Shown piece by piece: positions 32,886 through 41,223 of a stretch of DNA of 64,000 nt (position 1 is the first letter of the stretch; every line of letters begins with the position of its first letter). The notes beneath the pieces are model-generated. The model was given only the letters and a program-made list of their open reading frames with translations, did no database searches and was not told the DNA's origin. A program made the position numbers and the translations under genes. Source of the DNA: GJ-E10 sp035625725. GTDB taxonomy: Bacteria; Pseudomonadota; Gammaproteobacteria; Burkholderiales; Burkholderiaceae_F. The DNA lies in assembly GCA_035625725.1 (NCBI GenBank), contig DASPPB010000064.1, forward strand, positions 16,008 to 80,007, in the 5' to 3' direction.

Positions 32886-34736
32886 TCAGGCCGCGGCAAG
32901 ACCCGGCTGCGCCTGGTCCTCGCGCTGTTGCAGGGCCCACATGCGCGCATACGTGCCGTCGCGCGCCAACAGGGACGCGTGGTCGCCGCTTTCGATGATC
33001 CGGCCGTGATCCATGACCAGAATCTGATCGGCCTCCACCACCGTGGAAAGTCGATGCGCGATCACGAGCGTAGTGCGGTGCGCAGCCGCGGCAGTCAGCT
33101 CCTTTTGGATTGCCATTTCGGTGCGCGTGTCGAGCGCGGAGGTCGCCTCATCGAAAATCATGAGCGCCGGGTCCTTGAGCAGCGTCCGGGCAATGGCCAC
33201 GCGCTGCTTTTCTCCGCCCGAGAGCTTCAGTCCCCGTTCGCCGACGACCGTGCGATAGCCGTCCGGCAAGGACTGGATGAAGTCGTGAATGTGTGCCGCC
33301 CGCGCCACCGCAACGACCTGTTCGTGGCTCGCCCCGGGGCGGCCGTAGGCGATGTTGTACTCGATCGATTCATTAAACAGCACGGTGTCCTGCGGGACGA
33401 TCCCGATCGTCGCCCGCAGGGAGTGCTGCGTCAAATCGCGAACGTCCTGGCCGTTGATCAGTACCGCCCCGCCCTGCACGTCGTAGAAGCGAAACAGCAG
33501 TCGCGCGAGCGTCGATTTTCCGGCACCGGTGGCCCCCACCACGGCGCAGCTCGTGCGCGGCGGGATCGTAAAGTCCACGCCGTGCAAAATCTTGCGCCGC
33601 AAATCGTAGCCAAACTCGACGTGGTCGAAGCGCACGCTGACGGAACGGTCTGCCGGACCGGAAAACAGCAGCGGGTGCGCATTGGGGCGGTCCGCAATCT
33701 CCCGGCCCTGGAGCAGGAGTCGAAACATGCGGTCCATGTCCGTGAGCGCCTGGCGGATTTCGCGGTAGATGACGCCCAAGAAATTCAGGGGAACGTACAG
33801 CTGCAGCATGAAAGCGTTGACCAGCACCAGATCACCGATCGACATCGCTCCGCTGTGCACTCCCAGCGCGGCCCGCCACAACATGCCCGTCAAGCCGACG
33901 GCAATAATCGCCTGCTGCCCGCCGTTGAGCACATTGAGGGATCGCTGTACCCGTAGGGCGGCGCGCTCCTGCTGCGCAAGCGTCGCGTCGTAACGCTGCG
34001 CCTCGAACTGCTCGTTGTTGAAATACTTGACGGTTTCGTAGTTGAGCAGGGAATCGACGGCGCTCGACGAGGCCTTGGCGTCGAGTTCGTTGACCTGGCG
34101 GCGGTACCGCGTGCGCCAATTGGTCACGACCAGCGTGAAGGCGACATACAGGCTCAGGCTGACGGCGACGATCACCGAGAACCAAATCTCGTAGTGCGTC
34201 AGCAGATAGCCGAAGACCAGGCTGATCTCCACGAGCGTCGGCAAAATGGAGTACAAGGTATAGCTCACGAGGGAACTGATCCCACGTATGCCGTGGTCGA
34301 TTTCGCGGGTAACCGCGCCGGTGCGTCGCTCCAGATGAAAGCGCAGGGACAACTCATGCAGGTGCCGGAACGTCCTGAGCGCCAGCGTACGCACCGCTGC
34401 CTGCGTGACCTTGGCAAAGAAAAACTCGCGCAGTTCGGTAAAAAGCGAGGTTGCCAAGCGCAACGCCCCATAGGCAACCACCAGGGCAATGGGGACCAGG
34501 GCCGCGCGCGCGGCCTCGGGCACCGTCAGCGCATCGACGATGTGCTTGAGCAAGATCGGAACTCCGACCACGGCGACCTTGCCCAGCACCAGACACAGCA
34601 CGGCGAGCACGACGCGTCCGGGGTACGCCCAAAGGTAGGGCACCAAGGCGCGCAGCGTCTGCAGGTCCCGTCGGGGTTGTCCCGGCTCGGCCTGGGGTGC
34701 CAGGTCATGGCTGCGAAATGGTCTCACCCCGCGCAT
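32886..34736 (-). CDS. Atm1/HMT1-type ABC exporter (fused permease-ATPase)
   Basis: This 616-residue half-transporter has a six-helix domain (residues about 25-330: LVPYLWAYPGRVVLAVLCLV, FHLERRTGAVTREIDHGIRG, LNYETVKYFNNEQFEAQRY) and an ATPase with Walker A GATGAGKST, signature LSGGEKQR and Walker B LMIFDEATSALD. YETVKYFNNE and RTGAVTREIDHG are typical of the Atm1/HMT1 (ABCB7-like) group that exports glutathione or sulfur-linked compounds and metals. The ATG at 34736 gives the family length; an open frame extends upstream. It follows pyrC on the same strand without obvious functional link. Confidence 0.9.
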   Translation of the reverse strand: MRGVRPFRSHDLAPQAEPGQPRRDLQTLRALVPYLWAYPGRVVLAVLCLVLGKVAVVGVPILLKHIVDALTVPEAARAALVPIALVVAYGALRLATSLFTELREFFFAKVTQAAVRTLALRTFRHLHELSLRFHLERRTGAVTREIDHGIRGISSLVSYTLYSILPTLVEISLVFGYLLTHYEIWFSVIVAVSLSLYVAFTLVVTNWRTRYRRQVNELDAKASSSAVDSLLNYETVKYFNNEQFEAQRYDATLAQQERAALRVQRSLNVLNGGQQAIIAVGLTGMLWRAALGVHSGAMSIGDLVLVNAFMLQLYVPLNFLGVIYREIRQALTDMDRMFRLLLQGREIADRPNAHPLLFSGPADRSVSVRFDHVEFGYDLRRKILHGVDFTIPPRTSCAVVGATGAGKSTLARLLFRFYDVQGGAVLINGQDVRDLTQHSLRATIGIVPQDTVLFNESIEYNIAYGRPGASHEQVVAVARAAHIHDFIQSLPDGYRTVVGERGLKLSGGEKQRVAIARTLLKDPALMIFDEATSALDTRTEMAIQKELTAAAAHRTTLVIAHRLSTVVEADQILVMDHGRIIESGDHASLLARDGTYARMWALQQREDQAQPGLAAA

Positions 34737-34925
34737 TGCGATCGTGTCCTCAATTCGGTTCCGCCGCGCCCCCGGGGCGTTGCGCCGCTCGCACGGACCC
34801 GCCCTTGACAGACGGGGAGCCCGGGCCCAAATTGCCAACCGGATGCCCGCCGGGCAGGCGCGGCGTGCGGCAGGCCATTATCGCGCGTTAGGCGCGGCTG
34901 TGATGCACCCGAAGAGTCGAGAGCC

Positions 34926-35336
34926 ATGATGAGCATTACCTTACCCCAGGAGGAACCGATTCTGCGGGTTGTCCCCATGCCCGGCGACGCAAACCCCCAT
35001 GGCGACGTGTTTGGCGGCTGGATCATGTCGCAAGTCGACATAGCGGGCGGCATTCTTGCGGCGCGCCGCGCCAACGGTCGCGTAGCCACTGTGGCCGTGA
35101 CCAGTTTCGTATTTAAGGAGCCGGTTTTTGTGGGCGATGTCCTTTCGTTGTACGGGCGCATCGTGCGCAGCGGCCGCACGTCGGTGACCATTGACGTGGC
35201 CGCGTACGCCGAGCGCAGCCGCCTGAGCGCCGACGTCGTCAAAGTGACGGAGGCAACGCTGGTGTACGTTGCCACCGATTCCGGCCGCCGCCCCCGCATG
35301 CTGCCCGAGCTGCCGCCGGGGGCGCAGATCGGCTAA
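34926..35336 (+). CDS. YciA-type acyl-CoA thioesterase
   Basis: This 136-residue single hotdog domain has the family signature NPHGDVFGGWIMSQVDIAGG and a second strand region SFVFKEPVFVGDVLSLYG. YciA-like enzymes hydrolyse a broad range of acyl-CoAs as hexamers. It lies 189 bases after the divergent ABC gene start and 18 bases before fdhD on the same strand. The two could be co-transcribed, though no functional link is known. Confidence 0.9.
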   Translation: MMSITLPQEEPILRVVPMPGDANPHGDVFGGWIMSQVDIAGGILAARRANGRVATVAVTSFVFKEPVFVGDVLSLYGRIVRSGRTSVTIDVAAYAERSRLSADVVKVTEATLVYVATDSGRRPRMLPELPPGAQIG

Positions 35337-35354
35337 AGCCGCCAGTGGCGAGGC

Positions 35355-36206
35355 ATGGCGACGCACAATACCGGAGCGTTGGTCCGTGGTCCGGACGAAT
35401 GGGCCCACGGTGCGGTTGTCGCCAAGGAATGGCGTCAACGCGATGGCGTCTTCACGCGCACCGATGCCGCGCTGGCCGTCGAGGTACCGGTTGCCCTGCA
35501 ATACAACGGTATCTCGCACGCCGTGATGCTTGCGACCCCCTGCGACCTGGAGGATTTCGCGCTTGGTTTTTCCTTAAGCGAGGGGATCCTCGAGGACGCC
35601 GCGGATTTGTATCACGTTGACACGCATCGCGACGCGCTGGGGATCACTGTGGCGCTCGATGTGGCCGGTGGCGCTTTTGCCGCGTTGAAAGAGCGCCGGC
35701 GGACACTGGCCGGGCGCACGGGTTGCGGCATCTGCGGCACCGAGAGCCTCCAGCAAGTGCTGCGCCCCTTGCCCATGCTGGCCCCGGCCCAATGGCAAGT
35801 GTCGGTTGCGGCGTTGGCAACGGCCGGTGCCGCGCTCGCGGGCGCGCAACCCTTGCTGCAGCAAACCGGGGCCACGCATGGTGCGGCGTGGTGCTCGCTC
35901 GATGGCAGCGTCTTGCATGTGCGCGAGGACGTGGGCCGACACAACGCGCTCGACAAGCTTATCGGCGCCTTGCGCCGAGCGCAAATACCGACCGAACGGG
36001 GCTTTGTTTTGATCACGAGCCGTGCCAGTGTGGAAATGGTGCAAAAGGCCGCAACGGCGGGCGTCTGCATGCTGGCAGCGGTGTCGGCCCCGACATCCCT
36101 GGCGCTGGAGATCGCACAGCGCTGCGGCCTGACGCTGATCGGGTTTGCGCGCGGCGCGAGTTTTTCCGTATATACGCACCAGAGCCGAATCGCTGGCGTG
36201 CCGTAG
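35355..36206 (+). CDS. fdhD: Formate dehydrogenase accessory sulfurtransferase FdhD
   Basis: This 283-residue protein has the FdhD core: EVPVALQYNGISHAVMLATP, FALGFSLSEGIL, the CGICG cysteine pair (C124 and C127), and HVREDVGRHNALDKLIGALR. FdhD passes sulfur from a cysteine desulfurase to the molybdenum cofactor of formate dehydrogenase. In the fds operons of relatives an FdhD homologue (fdsC) lies between fdsA and fdsD. Here that slot is empty, so this gene 19 kb away probably serves FdsA. It is convergent with the FAH-family gene (7 bases between stops). Confidence 0.93.
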   Translation: MATHNTGALVRGPDEWAHGAVVAKEWRQRDGVFTRTDAALAVEVPVALQYNGISHAVMLATPCDLEDFALGFSLSEGILEDAADLYHVDTHRDALGITVALDVAGGAFAALKERRRTLAGRTGCGICGTESLQQVLRPLPMLAPAQWQVSVAALATAGAALAGAQPLLQQTGATHGAAWCSLDGSVLHVREDVGRHNALDKLIGALRRAQIPTERGFVLITSRASVEMVQKAATAGVCMLAAVSAPTSLALEIAQRCGLTLIGFARGASFSVYTHQSRIAGVP

Positions 36207-36213
36207 TGCGCCC

Positions 36214-36987
36214 CTAGGTCACGAGCGTGTTGTGCAGCTCCCCGATTCCGTCGATGCGAATGCGCACGGTGGCGCCGTCCTTGATCGACCCGGCCCCGAT
36301 GGAGGTGCCACAAGCGATGACGTCCCCCGGGTACAGGGTCATGTCCCCGCAGACGCGGGCCACGACCTCTTCGGGCGCAAAGATCATGTCCGAAAGGGGA
36401 TAGTTCTGGCGCTCCGCGCCCTCGACGGTGGTCACTACGCGCGCCCGGCTCCAGTCAAGCGACGTCGCAACGCACGGACCCAGGCAGCTGAAAGTGTCAA
36501 ACCCCTTGGCGCGGCACCACTGCTCGAAGTTCGGATCCTCGTAGATCAGTTCAGCCGCCGTCACGTCGTTGACGCAGGTGTAGCCAAGGATGCACCTGGC
36601 GGCCTGTGCCGCGCTAACGTTCGCACAGCGAGCGCCGATGACGATCCCCAGCTCGCCTTCGAACACGATCTTCCCGTGGTAGCACGCGGGCCGGCGTATC
36701 GGCTCGCCGCTGCCAACTACGGAGGAACCGGGCTTGAGAAAAAAAAGCGGATGCGCGGGCGGCGGCTTGCCCAGCTTCGCGCCCAACGCCCGGAAGTTGT
36801 TCCACAGTCCAACGACTTTGCCAGGCTCGCAAGGCGCAAGCAGCCGCACTGCGTCCAGGGCGAGGCTTCGGCCGGTGGCCACGGGCGAACCGAAGGGGTC
36901 CCCCCGGCACTCCTCGATGTCCTGTCCCTCGAGCCGGCCCCAGGCGGGAGCGCCGTCGGCCGGCAAAAAACGCACCCAGTGTGTCAT
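36214..36987 (-). CDS. Fumarylacetoacetate-hydrolase-family protein
   Basis: This 257-residue protein has the FAH fold motifs: VVGLWNNFRALGAKLG, a metal-site FEGELGIVIG, YTCVNDVTAAELIYED, AKGFDTFSCLGPCV and GDVIACGTS. Members cleave or decarboxylate 2-oxo-acids such as acylpyruvates or oxaloacetate. The ATG at 36987 follows a strong AAGGGGGG site. It lies 23 bases downstream of a PanE-like gene on the same strand. A Crp/Fnr-type palindrome precedes that gene, which may tie both to the oxalate module. The real substrate is unknown. Confidence 0.85.
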   Translation of the reverse strand: MTHWVRFLPADGAPAWGRLEGQDIEECRGDPFGSPVATGRSLALDAVRLLAPCEPGKVVGLWNNFRALGAKLGKPPPAHPLFFLKPGSSVVGSGEPIRRPACYHGKIVFEGELGIVIGARCANVSAAQAARCILGYTCVNDVTAAELIYEDPNFEQWCRAKGFDTFSCLGPCVATSLDWSRARVVTTVEGAERQNYPLSDMIFAPEEVVARVCGDMTLYPGDVIACGTSIGAGSIKDGATVRIRIDGIGELHNTLVT

Positions 36988-37010
36988 CGCGCCCCCCTTC
37001 GCCAGCAGCC

Positions 37011-38024
37011 TTAGTGCGCGGCCGGTCCCGCCGCTGCACCATGGCGCTGCTGCTCCATAGTCCACGCAAGCAACTTGGTGAGCGCGTACACCGCGTCGAT
37101 GTGCGGAGTCGCCGTATCGGTCAGCCGGCCCAGCTCAACAACGGACCCGACGAGCGCGTCGACTTCGGGCACCCGCCCGGCCTCCACATCTTGCAGCATG
37201 GAGGTCTTATGTGCGCCCACACGCTCGGCGCCGGCGATGCGTTTTTCCAGGGACACGCGGAACGTGATCCCGAGCCGGTTGGCGATCGTCTGCGCCTCGG
37301 TCATCATCGCCGCGGCCAGATCGCGCGAGAGCGGGAAGCGGCATATATCGGACAGGGTGGAGCGTGAAAGCGCACTGATGGGGTTGAAGGTCAGATTGCC
37401 CCAGAGTTTGAGCCAGATTTCGGCGCGGATGTTTTCGAGAACCGGCGACTTGAAGCCCGCGCGGGCGAAGCACTCGGACACGCGCACCGCGCGCGCACTG
37501 GTGGAACCGTCGGGCTCTCCGATCGGGAAGCGATCACCTTCAACATGGCGCACGACCCCGGGCGCGAGCAGTTCCGAGGCCGGGTACACCACGCAGCCGA
37601 CCACCCGCTCGGGAGGAATCATGGCTCCGATGCGGCCATCCGGGTCGACGCTGCGAACCACGCGTCCATCGAGCTCGCCGCCGTGCCTGTAAAAATACCA
37701 GTAGGGGATGCCGTTTTGCATCGGAACGACGACCGTCTGCGGCCCCAGAAGCTTCGGAACCTCGTGCGCAACGTCGATCAACTGGTGGGCCTTGACCGCC
37801 AGAATCACCAGATCGTGCACGCCCGCCCGGCCGTACTCATCGGTTGCCTCGACGCTGCCGACAATCGTCTCCACGGCGTCGGGCCCGATCAGTTTCATGC
37901 CGTTGGCGCGGATTGCCGCCAGGCTGGCTCCGCGAACAAGAAAAGTCACTTCTTCGCCCGCCTGCGCGAGTTTGGCACCAACGAAGCCGCCAATGGCGCC
38001 GGCGCCGATGACAGCGATTTTCAT
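37011..38024 (-). CDS. PanE/ApbA-family ketopantoate-reductase-like protein
   Basis: This 337-residue oxidoreductase has an NADP-type N-terminal motif (MKIAVIGAGAIGGFVGAKLA), VILAVKAHQ, QNGIPYWYF, and a C-terminal helical domain with EIWLKLWGNLTFNPISALSR that carries the catalytic Lys. PanE reduces 2-dehydropantoate, but many paralogues act on other 2-oxo acids. Pairing with an FAH-family enzyme rather than pantothenate genes suggests another substrate. Its upstream region contains the palindrome TGACCGCGGTCA at 38148, the same 12 bases found before oxlT. Confidence 0.82.
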   Translation of the reverse strand: MKIAVIGAGAIGGFVGAKLAQAGEEVTFLVRGASLAAIRANGMKLIGPDAVETIVGSVEATDEYGRAGVHDLVILAVKAHQLIDVAHEVPKLLGPQTVVVPMQNGIPYWYFYRHGGELDGRVVRSVDPDGRIGAMIPPERVVGCVVYPASELLAPGVVRHVEGDRFPIGEPDGSTSARAVRVSECFARAGFKSPVLENIRAEIWLKLWGNLTFNPISALSRSTLSDICRFPLSRDLAAAMMTEAQTIANRLGITFRVSLEKRIAGAERVGAHKTSMLQDVEAGRVPEVDALVGSVVELGRLTDTATPHIDAVYALTKLLAWTMEQQRHGAAAGPAAH

Positions 38025-38147
38025 GGTTACGTCCCCCTGGCTGGCCGCGCAACACGACGAACTCGAGCGCCGATGCGTGCCCCGAGTTCACCGCCAACGG
38101 CCTTCGCGGATGAATCCAGAATATTTTTCTTCGCGCACAAGCGTCGA

Positions 38148-38159
38148 TGACCGCGGTCA
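38148..38159. promoter_or_regulatory. Crp/Fnr-type palindrome before the panE-like gene
   Basis: TGACCGCGGTCA is a perfect 12-base palindrome; with its flanks it reads ATGAC-CGCG-GTCAA, one mismatch from TTGAC-N4-GTCAA. It lies 124 bases upstream of the panE-like start and 76 bases after the frc stop. The identical 12 bases occur before the oxalate carrier gene. Confidence 0.55.
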
Positions 38160-38234
38160 AGAATGTCGCAAAGGGCAACGGATGCTATGTCCGCCCGCAA
38201 AGGGGATACGAAATCGCCCAGGCCACCGGCGCGC

Positions 38235-39494
38235 CTAGCGCTGCGGGGTCGGGTCCTTGTGGAATGCCCCGCCCGCCCTGAGGCTCGCGATCTGCGCCTG
38301 GTTGAAGCCCAGGACGCTGTCCAAAATCTCCTCGGTGTGCTCGCCAAGCAGCGGTGAGCGTTCGATCGTTACCGGGGAGTCCGACAGCTTGATGGGCATC
38401 CCCACGTTCAGCCACTTGCCTCGTTCGGGATGGTCGAGCTCAACGATCATTTCGCGCAGCTTTACATGTTCGTCGTGCACAAGATCGCGGGTACTCATGA
38501 TCGGCCCGCACGGGACGTCCAGTTCGTTGAGAAGGTTCATGAGCTCACGCTTCGTGTAGCCGCTGGCAAACTCGTCGAGCAGGCGCCACATCTCGTTTTG
38601 GTTGCGGCGCCGGTCTTCGATTCGGGCAAAGCGCGCGTCATTTACCAGTGCCTCCCCGCCGACCCGGCGCGCCAAGGCGGGCCAGACTGCTTCTTGCACC
38701 ACAACATACACATAGTCATTGGGACCGCCGGGCTTGCATGCGACGGCATTGCCCAACTGGCCTCCGCCAGAATCGTTGCCTGAGCGCGGCGTCTCGCCCA
38801 ACCCCTCTGTGGGCACCGAGAATTCGGCGAGCGATCCGTGCGCGAGTCGCTGGTGATCGCGAAACTTCACGCGGCACAAGTTCATTACCGCATCCATCAT
38901 CGCGACTTCCACGAACTGGCCCCTGCCCGTACGGTGCCGCTGATGCAAAGCGGCCAGGATTCCGATCGCCAGGTGCAGGCCGGTTCCCGAGTCGCCGACC
39001 TGCGCGCCCGTCACCACTGGCGGCCCGTCGATGAAACCGGTCGTGCTCATTGCCCCGCCCATGGCCTGGGCGACGTTTTCGTACGCCTTGAATTCGGCAT
39101 AGGGACCGGTGCTGCCGAAACCCTTGATCGACGCCAGGATGATGGCCGGATTGATCTGGTGAATCGCCTGCCACGAAAACCCCAGTCGGTCCAGCACCCC
39201 GGGGCCGAAGTTCTCCATGACGACGTCGCACTTCTGCAGCAATGCGACGAAGACCTGTTTGCCCGAGGGATTTTTCAAGTTCACTGTGATCGACCGCTTG
39301 TTGCAGTTGAGCATCGTGAAGTACAGGCTGTCGGCGCGCGGCACATCGCGCAGCTGGCCTCGCGTCACGTCGCCCGCGGGCGGCTCAAGCTTGATGACAT
39401 CGGCGCCAAGCCATGCGAGCAGCTGCGAGGAGGTCGGCCCCGCTTGCACGTGAGTCATGTCCAGTACGCGGATGCCGCTCAACGCTCTGTCCAT
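38235..39494 (-). CDS. frc: Formyl-CoA:oxalate CoA-transferase
   Basis: This 419-residue class III CoA-transferase closely follows Oxalobacter Frc as I recall it: GIRVLDMTHVQAGPTSSQLL, GQLRDVPRADSLYFTMLNCN, IKGFGSTGPYAEFKAYENVA, the catalytic aspartate D168 in GAQVGDSGTGLH (D169 in Oxalobacter), and the glycine loop SGGGQ. It moves CoA from formyl-CoA to oxalate, giving oxalyl-CoA and formate. The ATG at 39494 follows GGGAGA. Its usual partner, oxalyl-CoA decarboxylase, is not in the window. A Crp/Fnr-type palindrome and the divergent regulator gene lie upstream. Confidence 0.9.
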   Translation of the reverse strand: MDRALSGIRVLDMTHVQAGPTSSQLLAWLGADVIKLEPPAGDVTRGQLRDVPRADSLYFTMLNCNKRSITVNLKNPSGKQVFVALLQKCDVVMENFGPGVLDRLGFSWQAIHQINPAIILASIKGFGSTGPYAEFKAYENVAQAMGGAMSTTGFIDGPPVVTGAQVGDSGTGLHLAIGILAALHQRHRTGRGQFVEVAMMDAVMNLCRVKFRDHQRLAHGSLAEFSVPTEGLGETPRSGNDSGGGQLGNAVACKPGGPNDYVYVVVQEAVWPALARRVGGEALVNDARFARIEDRRRNQNEMWRLLDEFASGYTKRELMNLLNELDVPCGPIMSTRDLVHDEHVKLREMIVELDHPERGKWLNVGMPIKLSDSPVTIERSPLLGEHTEEILDSVLGFNQAQIASLRAGGAFHKDPTPQR

Positions 39495-39703
39495 CAGCTC
39501 TGTCTCCCTTTGCCCGAGTCGACTTGCGCGTGGAGCCGCCGGCCGCGCGCCCACCCATTATCCGGCGCCCAGGCCTGCGCGCGCGGCACGGCGGTGGGCC
39601 GGGCCTGCCCGGGGAGGAACAGGTCTGTCGCAACGCGGATCGGCGACACGCCGCGGTGTTCTCACAACTTCGTGCGGCCCGAGCCTCGGTGGCACCGGGC
39701 CAC

Positions 39704-39728
39704 GATACGCAGCGCCACGCGGCGTATC
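39704..39728. promoter_or_regulatory. Inverted repeat between frc and the Crp/Fnr gene
   Basis: GATACGC and GCGTATC form a perfect 7-bp inverted repeat separated by 11 bases, directly abutting the ATTGAC palindrome at 39729. It could be a second operator or a transcript hairpin in this divergent promoter region. Confidence 0.35.
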
Positions 39729-39744
39729 ATTGACCACTGTCAAT
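39729..39744. promoter_or_regulatory. Crp/Fnr-type palindrome between frc and its neighbouring regulator
   Basis: ATTGAC-CACT-GTCAAT has perfect 6-bp arms with a 4-base centre, the TTGAC-N4-GTCAA layout of Fnr/NnrR-type sites. It lies about 56 bases before the likely ATG of the Crp/Fnr regulator and about 235 bases before frc. It could serve for autoregulation and for frc control. Confidence 0.6.
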
Positions 39745-39799
39745 TTTCGGCAGCCAACGGCTCGTCTTGCCCGAAGCGGCGGCTGCTCCCGAGGCGGAC

Positions 39800-40417
39800 A
39801 TGCGACGTATCGCCGGCCACCCGCAACGCGAGGAGTTGCGTGCGCAACTCGCCCGCAATACCGTACTCGCCCAGCTCGGGCCCGATGCCACGCTCGAGCT
39901 TGAGTCGCAGCTCACGGTTGTCGAGTGCCGCAAGGGCGAAGTGCTGCTGTTGCAGGGCGCACGCGACATGCAGCAGTACTTTGTGCTCGAGGGCGTGCTC
40001 AAGCGAGTTGTCAGCAGCCCCGCCGGCAAGGAGATGATCCTTCGCTTCACGCGCGAAGGCGACATGGAGACGAGCTACGCGGCCTGGCGGTTGCAAGCGG
40101 CGGCGCCCTACAGCATCCGCGCTGTGACCAAGGCGCGCGTCGCAAAGCTTGCGTTGCCCCAATGGGCCGCTTTCTTGGACTGTCACCCGCAAGTCAAGGC
40201 AGTTTTTGAGCTCGAGGTCATGCGCCACATGAGCGAGATCATGGGCCACATTATTACGTTGCACTTGCTTGACGCGCCCGGACGGGTGCACCGCTTTCAG
40301 CGCAAACTGCCGCAGTTCTCGAGCATTCTCCCCAAGAAGGAGCTCGCCTCGTATCTGAACCTTTGCGCGGAGACGCTGAGCCGCCTGAATCACCGCGGCA
40401 AGATCCAGCTCAAGTAG
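39800..40417 (+). CDS. Crp/Fnr-family transcription regulator
   Basis: This protein has about 205 residues from the ATG at 39800 (a TTG at 39767 is an alternative start). It has a cyclic-nucleotide-binding-like beta barrel (GEVLLLQGARDMQQYFVLEG, GKEMILRFTREGDM), a dimer helix (residues about 125-150) and a C-terminal helix-turn-helix with LPKKELASYLNLCAETLSRL. The recognition helix carries E-x-x-S-R, as in Fnr, which predicts TTGA half-sites. The cysteine cluster of oxygen-sensing Fnr is absent, so the signal is something else. It is divergent from frc. Its last 28 bases overlap the convergent TauE gene. Regulation of oxalate genes is inferred. Confidence 0.85.
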   Translation: MRRIAGHPQREELRAQLARNTVLAQLGPDATLELESQLTVVECRKGEVLLLQGARDMQQYFVLEGVLKRVVSSPAGKEMILRFTREGDMETSYAAWRLQAAAPYSIRAVTKARVAKLALPQWAAFLDCHPQVKAVFELEVMRHMSEIMGHIITLHLLDAPGRVHRFQRKLPQFSSILPKKELASYLNLCAETLSRLNHRGKIQLK

Positions 40418-41187
40418 CTCAGCACCGCCTGTCCGCCCAAGGTTGCGGCCATCGCCCAGAGCATCGTGCGCACGACCCGCGCAAATGTGGCCGCCCGGAT
40501 CCGGGGCTGAATCCGAAAGCCCGCGACCAGCGCCAGAACCGATATCAGCGTCAACGGCAGGCTCAGAACCAGAAGCGCGGAGCTCAGCTGGCCCGACGTG
40601 AGGAGGCTAGCGGCCTGCGCGGAGCGCCCCACAAAGAAAGACAGGTTCAGCGCCTGGGTCATCGCGAGCGGGGCCATTTGGAGCGCGGAAAAATAGATCA
40701 GTAAGGGCGGTACCGCCACGTTCACCGCTCCGGAGAAAAATCCCCCAAGGCAGCCAAAGACGAGCGGCGCAAGACGGGGAAACCGTTGCAAACGCGACCA
40801 GTCGACACCCCTGGGTCCGGAGAGAAGCAGGTACGACACGATCATGGCGGCCAGCAGCAGCTTCAGGGCACGCGCGTCGGCCATCGCAAGCACACGCGTT
40901 CCCGCAACGGCTCCCAGCAATACGTAGGCAGCCACAGGCCAATGGCGCCGCAGTGTAGCTGCAGCCCCGGCGCCACGCACGATGCTGATCAGGTTCAGCA
41001 CGAGGTTCGGCACCAGAGTCGTAAGCACGGCCGTGCGCACATCCGTGATCAGCGCGACGAGCGGCGTGGAAAGCAAGGGAAAGCCAAATCCGATCGCACC
41101 GTGGACGACGGCGGCAAACGCTGCGGCCGCGCCAATTGCGTACCACATCCCATCGGGCCAGTCGCCAAGCAGCAAGAGGGACGGCAC
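40390..41187 (-). CDS. TauE/SafE-family membrane transporter
   Basis: This 265-residue protein has about eight hydrophobic helices and the family signature AAVVHGAIGFGFPLLSTPLV near the start, repeated in the second half as GCLGGFFSGAVNVAVPPLLI. TauE/SafE proteins export sulfite, sulfoacetate or other organic anions. It lies between the MFS oxalate carrier (same strand, 36 bases upstream) and the regulator, and could be co-transcribed with the carrier. A link to carboxylate transport is possible but unproven. Its end overlaps the regulator gene by 28 bases. Confidence 0.85.
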   Translation of the reverse strand: MPSLLLLGDWPDGMWYAIGAAAAFAAVVHGAIGFGFPLLSTPLVALITDVRTAVLTTLVPNLVLNLISIVRGAGAAATLRRHWPVAAYVLLGAVAGTRVLAMADARALKLLLAAMIVSYLLLSGPRGVDWSRLQRFPRLAPLVFGCLGGFFSGAVNVAVPPLLIYFSALQMAPLAMTQALNLSFFVGRSAQAASLLTSGQLSSALLVLSLPLTLISVLALVAGFRIQPRIRAATFARVVRTMLWAMAATLGGQAVLSYLSWILPR

Positions 41188-41223
41188 GCGCGAGCGACCG
41201 CTATTGCGCCAAGCGCCGCTCTT

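Noticed and set aside
32181..33956. A 591-codon open frame opposite pyrC and the ABC exporter
   Set aside because: It spans two well-supported genes on the other strand and has no recognisable domain or ribosome-binding site.
39767..40417. Reading the Crp/Fnr protein as an oxygen-sensing Fnr
   Set aside because: The cysteine cluster that binds [4Fe-4S] in Fnr is absent; the three cysteines present are scattered.
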